Assembly: GCA_963920635.1 (NCBI GenBank)
Contig: OY987301.1
Coordinates: forward strand, 40,833,820-40,897,819
Length of the DNA stretch: 64,000 bases
From: Pseudeuparius sepicola
Taxonomy: Eukaryota > Arthropoda > Insecta > Coleoptera > Anthribidae
Direction of reading: 5' to 3'
Under the pieces are notes generated by a model that was given only the letters and a program-made list of their open reading frames with translations, did not search any database and was not told the origin of the DNA. The position numbers and the translations under genes were made by a program. Of the stretch, positions 55,411-64,000 are shown piece after piece; the first letter of the stretch is position 1; every line of letters begins with the position of its first letter.

Positions 55411-56340
55411 AACTGCTAGAGGCGGAAATAAATAATTTTATTATAGAAGATATAAGTAGTTTATTTGAAAAGGAAAAATTCAATAAAATAGAGAAACCTA
55501 TTGAGTCATGAAAAATCCTAACACAATATTAATAGTATAGTATAAAGTGAAACCTACTAATTTGAAAACAAGACATATCCATTTAGTAAATTAATACCCC
55601 TGTAACCTTAAGTCTAAGTTGAATTTTCATAAGAACAATGATGTAAATACAAATTAGCTGCCAATAGAATCAATACATCCACATATAACTCTTTTTAAAT
55701 CAATTATTTAATAAGAACTCCCTCCATTCAAATGATGCCAAAATTGAATTCCTTGATATGAATCGATTGAAAAGTAAAAAATACGGAATAAAGACTAATT
55801 TGAGTACTACTAGAGAAAGCAATAATGATGTTATTGGTAACGGAAAAACAAGGGTAAATTATTATCTGATTTTTTTTATTTTATAAGATGATCGAAGGAG
55901 CACCGCTAGTCCCAAGGCAATAATAAAGTCTGTTCTTGAGTTATTCTGCCTTTTAATCAATGTGGAAGTTGAATTTTAGTCAAGGAATTTTAGTCAATAT
56001 CTGCAGGAAATGTCTTCTAAGTTACCAACAATAAACGTATAATTATTGTTTAGGAATAAGTTATGAAAGTGTCTTTATGTGGTATTTTTTATTTTCCAAC
56101 CGATTTCAAAAATGAAACGGTAGTGCATTCTTAACAAAATTACCTTTAAAATGAACTACAATAAGCATGCTAGTGCCATGCGAGGTTTTAAAGTTGAGAG
56201 TGGTGAGGGATAGAGGAGTGAGTGGATTGCCATTACAGAATAATTAAAGGAGGTCCGTCCCCGTTATAATAAAAATCGACGGGTCCCGGAGAATTTTAAA
56301 ATTTATTTTCATTACCGAAAAATTAAGTGTCAGTAGTTCT
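55411..56340. other. AT-rich stretch, nothing recognised
   Basis: No coding motif or repeat boundary was found. Confidence 0.4.
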
Positions 56341-56344
56341 CACT

Positions 56345-56765
56345 GTACATACAGGGTGTTTCATCTTAAGTGCGAACACCCCCGTAAAATTTGTATTCTC
56401 CATCCGATTTTAGCCGCGTTTTTTTCTAAAAATAGGCCACAAAAAACTCTACGTTGGTGCAAAATTTCAGGTCTTAATGTCAATTTTCAAGGCTTACTAC
56501 AATTTTTTTTTTGTAAAAAATGACGAAAACCATTTAGCGATTTTTTTATTTAAAATCTGACACCACAGCGTTAATTAGAACAACTTAAAACTCCAGTATA
56601 CCAAATTTGAACAAAAAATATACAGGGAGTTCTATTCAATTACTTCGAAACAGTTGGATGATGAACAGGACCACTCACAGTGTCGATGTGCAAAGATCCA
56701 ATAAAAAATATACAAGCTGTTATTCTCTGTAGCAACTCGAAATGCTGAATTTCTAAATGTGTCTA
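56345..56765 (+). repeat. Transposon-like repeat with CAGGGTGTTTC left end
   Basis: The left terminus TACAGGGTGTTTCATCTTAA starts near 56350. The rest (56525-56765) is the partner of 47735-48035. No coding sequence is visible. Confidence 0.7.
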
Positions 56766-57420
56766 AATAGCTAGAAACAACAAGATAAAATAGCGTAAAT
56801 ACGCTTTTGCGATCGAGTACGTCCCTATTGCCAGGCGCGCTAATATTTTATGGCCTATTGACCAATCGCCTTGTTTCGCGGAACGTCATCGAACACGTGC
56901 TTTTATTTACGCCAGGCGTAAGAATTGCTCGATTTTAGTATAGTAAACATATTTTCGGGTAAATTTAAAAAATTAAAATGGCTGACAGGGGTCGACTTTT
57001 TTATTTAAATGTCTTTGAGTTTAGGAATAGTATATTTCATTACGGGCCTGTAAATAAGGATGTTGCATTGCACGTGTGACAAATTTTCAAAGAATATTAC
57101 TGGAGAGACTAAGACTAAGTATATCTAAATATTCAAACATTAACGAATTGAAATAGGAAATAGGTACATGTCAGGTAGCATATACTTTCTTAAATTTTGT
57201 TTACTTTGTTGTATATCTATTTTAAAGCCATTATTTGGTATTTTTATTCAGTGCACGGAAAGAATTGGAGATTGGGAAAACTTTTTCCGTGAGCTAGCCT
57301 GAAAAAGCCTATTTTACGTTATTACTACTACGGAGGAAACGTGTTTTTAAAGAAGTACTTATAATAAACCACGCTCGTAAACAGTAAAATACGAAAGTAA
57401 CAAAAATGACACTAGTCTAC
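56766..57420. repeat. Dispersed repeat (partner at 42900-43450)
   Basis: AGTATATTTCATTACG near 57027 matches the end of the 42640-43014 frame. 57135-57380 matches 43200-43450. A GC-balanced block (56800-56920) precedes it. Confidence 0.65.
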
Positions 57421-58280
57421 TATGTTTTTACATAGTCGTGAATGCCAATAAAAGTATTGATATACGGAGCAAAAAAGTTCTTTTATTTTTTCCAGACAAC
57501 TTCTGAACGCATTAACCGATTTCATTCAGCCCATGCAAAGATCGGTAGAAAATGATCATGCTTGACTTAATGCCGTTAGGTCAAAAAATCTATGATCAAT
57601 AGTAGATGCATAATAAAATTCTGCATAAAAAGTTTTAAATATTTGTTTAATACGTAAAAGTTTCTTTTTTAACTTTTTCACACACAAGTAGTTTTCCGAA
57701 AATTTTTATGTTCGTTATAGTTTAGTTAATACGGCAGTATGGCAGTAACCATTGTTTCTACATGATGAAATTTCATGAAATTTGTTGTACCTATGTATTT
57801 TTTTTAGAAAAAGCGTTTTTTTAGCCTCGTTCTCAAAGGGGTGAATCGTTTAAAGACGATCTTTAAATTTTAATTGCTAATTTTTATTAAGTAGACTGCC
57901 AGTTAGAAAACATTAAGAATTTGTTTTTTATTAAGTAAACAAATATTTATTCCATGATTTTGACCAACTCTCTATTTTCGGCCAAACGCTGATTAGTTGG
58001 CGTTCTTATTTGTAATTATTTGGGAAAGTATAACAATATTTCACATTGTGTCCAAAAGTTTCTTGGGATTCCAATAATTGAAGTGGAGAAAATGGCCAAG
58101 TTTCGCAGCTCTTTCGCGGACAGTTTTTGCCGACCTCCAGCCAAACTTTCTGGCAAATTGCAGGTTGGAAGCTTTATTATCTATTTTCACTTAGGAGAGG
58201 AGACACTCCAGAGTTTTACAGATTATAGGTATACTTCTTTATGTTATAATAAGTAGTGTTTTCTTACAGAATTTGTTTAT
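57421..58280. other. AT-rich stretch, nothing recognised
   Basis: A 78-codon frame at 58020-58256 has no recognisable domain. No repeat could be delimited. Confidence 0.35.
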
Positions 58281-58288
58281 TCTGGTAC

Positions 58289-58333
58289 AGCTTATCTTTT
58301 TCATGCGCTATCCGAGCATGAAAAAGATAAGCT
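58289..58333. repeat. Perfect 18-bp hairpin, 9-nt loop
   Basis: AGCTTATCTTTTTCATGC (58289-58306) and GCATGAAAAAGATAAGCT (58316-58333) are exact reverse complements around GCTATCCGA. A GATA core lies in each arm. The stem is too short for a canonical pre-miRNA (usually ~22 bp or more plus flanks). A palindromic mobile-element relic is the simpler reading. Confidence 0.9.
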
Positions 58334-58339
58334 AAAATC

Positions 58340-58645
58340 ACGATTATGGAGCCATCTTTTGTCTAAAACTCGGTCCAGCAGCCTCTTCGACGCGGGAAAG
58401 AACTTCATTAGTGCCATGTTGATAAAATCACCCGAAGTTCTTGTCCATAAATCCATAGTAAAACAAAACTAGAACATTCTATTGTTACCACCAAGACCAA
58501 TCGATTACTCCTACTTTATAAGTTTGGATTAACATTATAACTGAGAGACGACGATGCATTACTTGTTAATACTATTCATTGTATAATAATATGTTGTTTT
58601 TCTACTATATAAATCAATATAGCTTCAACGTCCTGGATCAACCTA
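58340..58645. other. Spacer, nothing recognised
   Basis: No supported feature. Confidence 0.4.
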
Positions 58646-58649
58646 TGTA

Positions 58650-58955
58650 TTTCCCATAGACCAGCTACTTGTTTGTGTACAATGTTGTTGTTCTTGTGGT
58701 GTTGAATACACGGGAATCGATGAAGGCCCCGTAATAATTCGGGAACAAACTACGTAGCGGGTCGGGATACGCTGGCCGGAAGCGGATGCCCAAAGCAAAT
58801 AAATACAAGTTGCAATTTCTCCAGAAAGTTCGGCTGGAAGTTCGACAACAAACGCTCGCGAAGGAGCCGCGAACCTTGCTATCTTCTCGGACGTAACGCA
58901 TTGTGACAGGGAAGTCGCCACTTCCGGGAAGGACTATTGGGACTGAACTGCAGCA
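58650..58955. promoter_or_regulatory. GC-richer island 9 (candidate regulatory)
   Basis: A moderate GC-rich block has words like GCCCCGTAATAATTCGGG at 58726 and CAAAGCAAATAAATACAAG at 58792. Two overlapping minus-strand frames are without domains. Like the other islands it contrasts with AT-rich flanks. Confidence 0.33.
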
Positions 58956-58959
58956 GACA

Positions 58960-59845
58960 GTATAGATATGGTTAGAAAGGTTTGTGGAGAGACAAAAACT
59001 CATAGTGTCCTGGTAGGTTAGGTATACTATAGTGAAACAATTCGATTCTCACAAATAGTTGTTAGCTTCTTGTAAAATCTTGTAGCATCAGGTTTGTTTC
59101 CTTTTCGAATTTCTCTACCAAAAAATGGAATATCAGTTAATAATTTCTGCGAAAGGTTAAACCCGCAGCGGTGGCGATGTTTGGATCATTGCTAACTATT
59201 TAGACTGCATATTTTTCTGCCTTCGATCGACCTTGGTTCGAATAAAGGTCGAGGCAGACGCATACTCATGTCTTTATAGAAAAACGACGCTGATGGCCAA
59301 GAGCATTGGACAAAATGTGAATTCACGGTATTGCTTTTTAATAGCTATATTTGTGTAATTTACTACCGGATTTTGTAGATTTTCCCTTAGTATTTAAGCC
59401 AATGTAATTCTAGTTCTATCGGGAAAAGTCTGCCCTAGCCGCACAAATGGCAACGATGGCAAAATAATAGTAATTGCCCCCCTCGTCCGCACAAGCATTT
59501 AGTTGCTTCTGGGACTCTTAGTTTGGAGTATTGTGAAGGTGAGAATTAATATTATTTATTACACCAATTCACAGATTTGATCACCAAAACGAGTGTGACA
59601 GTGACAGTTCTATAAATAAGTTGTTTTCGGCAAAACAAGTTTTAAGTTTAAATTCAAAGGAACTAATACGTGGTAGGGTCTTGAAAAATGCGCAGAAGCT
59701 TTTACCTCCAGGATGTGAGATTACGGGTTAGTAAACATAGGATTTTTAAAAAAATCAAAAAACAATACTTCTTGTCGAGAACTCACTACGGTGTTTTGTT
59801 GCCTTCTTGATTTTATCTTTTTAAATTTTATTACTAGGCCACCCT
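58960..59845. other. Unassigned stretch
   Basis: No gene was recognised. The word CACCCTATAT at about 59840 may be a transposon right end abutting the next element. Confidence 0.35.
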
Positions 59846-59852
59846 ATATTTA

Positions 59853-60833
59853 CAGGGTGTCCCAATTGTAGTAATAAGGACACCTCCATAAATTGTTTAT
59901 TTTTTATCTGATTTCGACAATTTTTAAATTTACTATAGGAATCAATCAATGAATTGTAATAGCCCTTGAAAAAGTACATTTTTTGGCAGGATGGCAGTTT
60001 CCTATTGCAAAACAAAGGTCTACTGTGCAATTTTTATATCGAAAATTGTAGAAAACGTGTTCGCGATTTTTTCCGTTTCTGTTCTGTTTTTTTTTTCACT
60101 GTACCTAGTCAGCGTCCCAAAAAAAAACAGGTCTGTACCAAATTTCATCGAAAAGTATTTTCTGCTATTACATTCAAAAAGTAAATTTTTCCCGCCCAGA
60201 TGAAATTATTCATGAAATAAAAGATTAAAAATAATCCAATACAAATGGCTTCATTGGGAAAAATATGCAGCAGATTATAAACTAAACGTAAACAAAATTT
60301 TTGTCTCTTCTACTATTCCTCCATTTTATTCATGCAGTATAATAATTATTATTAAACTTCTAGTTTAGCCACTTCCTTACTATTTCTACATTGTGAATTG
60401 TGACCCATCTAATTGCAGTTTAAATTTGAAGCTGCAATTAGATGGTCGACTAAAATTTAATTTACTTTTTGTTTATATTCTTATTATATTCTTATGGGAA
60501 AAATTTAATTTTTAATCAGCACTAGCTGAATAATTATTACATCGTATTTTTCCATGAAATTTGACACACACCTGTTTTGGGGGATGCTGAATTTATATTC
60601 AACGCTCGACCGGGACAGTCTCTGGCGTATTCAGTTTGAACAGAAAAAAAATCGCTAACACGATTTCCTGTATCTTCGCTAAAGAAATTATTGCAAAGTA
60701 GATCTTGGTTTTTGTAATAGGAATCTGTCAACCTGCCGCAAAATGCAGTTTTCACTAGAATGTAAAAAAAAGTTCTTCAAAACGACAAAAAACCATTTTA
60801 TGAAAGCGTCCTAATTACAAATGGACCACCCTG
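59853..60833. mobile_element. Fold-back element, ~300-bp arms, TA-flanked
   Basis: The left end CAGGGTGTCCCAATTGTA (59853) and right end GGACCACCCTG (to 60833) are inverted with TA outside. Both arms are imperfect. For example, CTATTGCAAAACAAAGGTCT near 60003 matches AGATCTTGGTTTTTGTAATA near 60700 in reverse complement, and CATTTTTTGGCAGGATGGCAG near 59976 matches sequence near 60728-60748. The right arm carries a short GACAGTCTCTGG patch also present near 63359. There is no coding sequence. Confidence 0.85.
60405..60445. repeat. Perfect 14-bp hairpin at element centre
   Basis: CCATCTAATTGCAG (60405-60418) and CTGCAATTAGATGG (60432-60445) are exact complements with a 13-nt spacer, inside the fold-back element. 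Confidence 0.9.
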
Positions 60834-61173
60834 TATAAACTCGACGCCCAGGTCGTAAACGGGAAGGAAGAAAATATTCTTTTTTGTGGGTACTCAATGA
60901 GTTGTAATTGGGAAGAGTTTTTGAAAAAAAGAAAACAATTAAAATGAACATGTATATGTGACGCTCGGCTTCATTTTCCCATCTTTGTTCCGCTTACGTA
61001 ACAGGAGCATACTAATATTCAAATTTAGAAAATTGTATTGAAAAATTCAAAAACCAAATTTTCACTGCTCGCCTATATTTTTCTCCAGCCCGATAATAAT
61101 ATCACATTAAACTAAACGTGGAAAAAACGCATTTCATTTTTAAATGTGAAGCAAAGAAGAAACATTACATATA

Positions 61174-62306
61174 CAGGGTGAGTTAGAATGTATAGTAAAT
61201 ACTTTAAAGCGGTGTTTGGCAGGTGGTTTTAATGGGGGTCTTTCATATAAAAATTTTCGATTTGGGCTTTCCTTGCTAAGTTATTAGAGTGTACAGGGTG
61301 ACCCAAAAGTATTTTTTTTATTTATATCTCAATAACGGTGCTACTTAAAATTTTTTAATTTTGTATGTGTTATCTACTTAGTGGAAGACGCCTTAGGTAG
61401 TTTATTCATTTACACAGTGCTCTAAAAAAGGGTAAAAACTAACAAACCCTAATAATTTTTTTGCTCAAACTTTTTTGAGGTTATCTTTTTGGTCTTGCAG
61501 GTCCATCATTTCCGTGTATCTTTTCATTTTGCAACAAAAGTGTACTCTTGTTTCATAACGATAAAATCAACTGTTTGCGTTGAAATTGGCAAAACGTGCC
61601 CCAAAACACCTGTTAACTTCAACATTCGAAACATAAAATTTTTACCTACCGCTTTCAAACGTTACAGATCGACTGTACATTCAAAATAAGGAAAAAAATA
61701 CCAATTGGACATTGGTCAAAACAGCATTGGTTTTCTTCAAATAGGGTGTTCAATTTTGTTAAATTCAGTCCGTTCCATTTTGAAAGCTAATAAGTTTTTT
61801 TACATTGTTCATAAGTGTAAAGTGTAACGTTTGAAAGCGGTAGGTAAAAATTTTATGTTTCGAATGTTGAAGTTAACAGGTGTTTTGGTGCATGTTTTGC
61901 CAATTTCAACTCAAACGGTTGATTTTATCGTTATGAAACAAGAGTACACTTTTCTTGTAAAATGAAAAGATACACTGAAATGATGGACCTGCAAGGCCAA
62001 AAAGATAACCTCAAAAAAGTTTGAGCAAAAAAATTAATATGGTTTGTTACTTTTTACCCTTTTTTAGGGCACTGCGTAAATGAATAAACTACCCTAAGGC
62101 GTCTTCTAGTAAGTATACCTAGATAAAACATACCACATTTCAAATTTTTAAGTAGCGCCGTTATTGAGATATCAATAAATAGAAATACTTTTGGAATAAC
62201 TTGGCAAGGAAAGCCCAAATCGAAAAATTTTATATGAAAGACCCCCCTTAAAACCACCTGCCGAACACCCCTTTAAACTATTTACTATACATTCTGACTC
62301 ACCCTG
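61174..62306. mobile_element. Long fold-back element, ~500-bp arms, TA-flanked
   Basis: The left end CAGGGTGAGTTAGAATGTAT (61174) pairs with the right end TCTGACTCACCCTG (to 62306), with TA on both outer sides. Complementarity runs through almost the whole element, for example CATAAAATTTTTACCTACCG near 61631 against its complement near 61838-61857. The left arm has a 17-bp insertion containing a second CAGGGTGAC (about 61290-61306). At 1,133 bp it could form a ~500-bp duplex if transcribed. Confidence 0.93.
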
Positions 62307-62309
62307 TAT

Positions 62310-63045
62310 ATTATTGACATACATATAATATATTACGTATAAATATATTAACTATAAATATAATATATTAAATATTATGGAAGAAATGTTGAAGAGTGTT
62401 GAAATTGGACTCGGTAAATAAATAAATAATTTCTAAGTAATATGTAGATACTTACTAACTCAGCTTCAGCTAACTAACTCTGCAGAACGAACACTTACCT
62501 GAAATAAAAAGCGGAGAATTAATACACGAAAAAATGTAATTTAAATTTAAAGGGTGAGTCAGCTTTTTGTAGCAGGAGTTTACCTATCACTAGCTGGAAA
62601 AAGCCATTTCAAAACGAAAATTTCAAATCAATATAGACCCGCAAAGTCTTCAATTTCAAGATACAAAGCGTTCCATTAATAATTTTGATATAAAATGCGT
62701 CTATATAGATGGAAAAATAATGTATAATTTTAATTTCGATCAAAATCTGTCTATATGAAATATTTAAAATTAAACTCAAATTATTTTCCCACAAAAAATA
62801 TGGTGTAAACCAAGGAATCGTAAGCGAAAAAAATTAATTTTGTTAAAAAGATTCCCACAACACTTACTACGAAAAGTTCAAAAAATAAAAAAAGTGTAAT
62901 TTGAGTCCTAACATTTAAACGTCCCATATCTTGAAAACCAAGCGATAGAAAAACATCCCTCTTCGATCATGTTTATGATAAAAATGTACTAAAATATACA
63001 GGTGTGATTAGTTGCAGCTACTGCACCTTGCAATCCATCGATATT
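62310..63045. other. AT-rich stretch, nothing recognised
   Basis: AT-only tracts lie at 62305-62370. There is no coding motif. Confidence 0.4.
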
Positions 63046-63049
63046 TGCT

Positions 63050-63400
63050 ATCATATTGTCTTTCCACTCCCGTTATGCATATACAACATGCCCGCAAATC
63101 GCGGCTCAGTCGACCGTGAATGATAACACGACCGCGCGCGTATGTGGCGACGAGAAACATCCGCATTAGAAATACGCCCAGCCGCGACTTCTGACGTTCT
63201 GAGAAATCGTGTGGTTGTTGGCAATCAACAACTCGTCCGCGTTTTTTAACACGAGGATGCTCAATAATTAAATATGCGTTTCCAAGGGCAGTCCTGGATA
63301 TTTTACTTTCAATAAAGGACCGCAGGAAGGAGCAAATTTGGGCTTAACGCTCGACAGGGACAGTCTCTGCATATGGCGCGATGCCGTTTCCGTTTTTACA
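63050..63400. promoter_or_regulatory. GC-rich island 10 (candidate regulatory)
   Basis: A CpG-rich block (GACCGCGCGCGTATGTGGCG at 63131) has embedded AT words TTATGCATATACAAC at 63074, CAATAATTAAATATGCG at 63261 and GTGAATGATAACACG near 63115. The pattern matches the other islands. No protein frame is supported. Confidence 0.4.
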
Positions 63401-64000
63401 GTGTTTCGACAAACTAATCGAGGCACAAATTCTCATTTTTCTTGAAAGTATCTACAATATGTCTTTGTCTTATGTCTTTGGAATCCTTGATAATTCAGCA
63501 ATTCTATGTTTAAATTTCCAATTATGAAGAAGTAGGTACCTACACAAACGCCTATGCCACTTTGGTGCATGGCCTCAAAAGTTAACTTAAATTACTTAAA
63601 TTTAGGATTATTATCCTAAAACATTTTAGTTTTGGCGGTCAGGGAAATAGCACAAACCGCACAGCTAAGCATAATAACTCGAAAAAGTATCTAAAATACC
63701 ACGTACTGACACCTATCACCGTGTCAGTGTCAAAACTTGGTTACTTCTCAGGGCGATGTCCGTCCCACGTATTTTATGATACGTATAGAGCTTCGACTCC
63801 TTCCTGAGATTCTTTATTCAAAGATATTTTGTATCCGTTCAGAATGAATGTCCCAGAAAAGGAGATCAACAACCGTAGCAAACATATAGGGGTTACCGTT
63901 GAATTTCAAAAATCGGTATTGGTTTTTGACAATTATTGTAAAGATATTAAGTTGATATTTGAGACAACTTATTATCGCGTACCACATTGATGTTCCACCA
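63401..64000. other. Unassigned right end of window
   Basis: No gene or repeat was recognised. The sequence is AT-rich with scattered short words and no domain-bearing frame. Confidence 0.4.

Noticed and set aside
58289..58333. Rho-independent terminator or pre-miRNA
   Set aside because: There is no following T-run and the genome is eukaryotic. The stem is shorter than a typical miRNA precursor and has no extended lower stem.

Overview
This window looks like nuclear DNA from an arthropod, most likely an insect, but the sequence does not fix the order. It is AT-rich. It is full of decayed eukaryotic transposons (CR1/Jockey-type LINE, Tc1/mariner superfamily, PIF/Harbinger, hAT, LTR-like repeats, tRNA-like SINE-type sequence), has many long fold-back elements, and lacks bacterial-style gene packing. 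I recognise no intact host protein-coding gene. Every reading frame I could assign to a family belongs to a broken mobile element or to a broken THAP zinc-finger domain.

Layout: 0.6-1.0 kb is a GC-rich island. 3.0-5.0 kb is a 5'-truncated, frameshifted LINE on the minus strand. 7.0-7.8 kb is a fold-back element. 10.2-11.2 kb is an LTR-like repeat with a relative at 49.6-50.6 kb. 12.7-19.2 kb is a dense transposon nest: two copies of one tRNA-like repeat are split at the same nucleotide by different transposons (a mariner-type element, then a PIF/Harbinger element), followed by a hAT element with a perfect 8-bp target duplication and a fold-back insert. 23.8-24.8 kb and 28.7-29.2 kb hold Tc1-like remnants. 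26.2-28.6 kb is a TA-flanked element whose arm has expanded into about six ~290-bp tandem units. 30.5-31.6 kb is an element rich in AAGAGTACGC motifs. 35.3-38.2 kb is a near-identical 1,417-bp tandem duplication with a diverged third copy at 41.4-42.2 kb. 38.6-40.4 kb is a TA-flanked mariner-type element. 44.0-44.3 kb is a broken THAP domain. 46.7-46.8 kb is a (GAGAC)n fold-back. 51.9-62.3 kb holds further fold-back elements.

Spread through this AT-rich, transposon-laden background are about ten GC-rich islands of 250-550 bp (near 0.6-1.0, 12.2-12.6, 25.2-25.45, 34.6-35.2, 40.6-40.9, 46.4-46.6, 50.65-51.1, 55.1-55.4, 58.65-58.95 and 63.05-63.4 kb). They have no clear coding potential and several contain homeodomain-like or GATA-like motifs. 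The simplest reading is a gene desert or very large intron, possibly beside a developmental regulator, with candidate cis-regulatory islands separated by transposon debris. The regulatory role is inference. The transposon assignments rest on translated motifs, terminal inverted repeats and target duplications read directly from the sequence.
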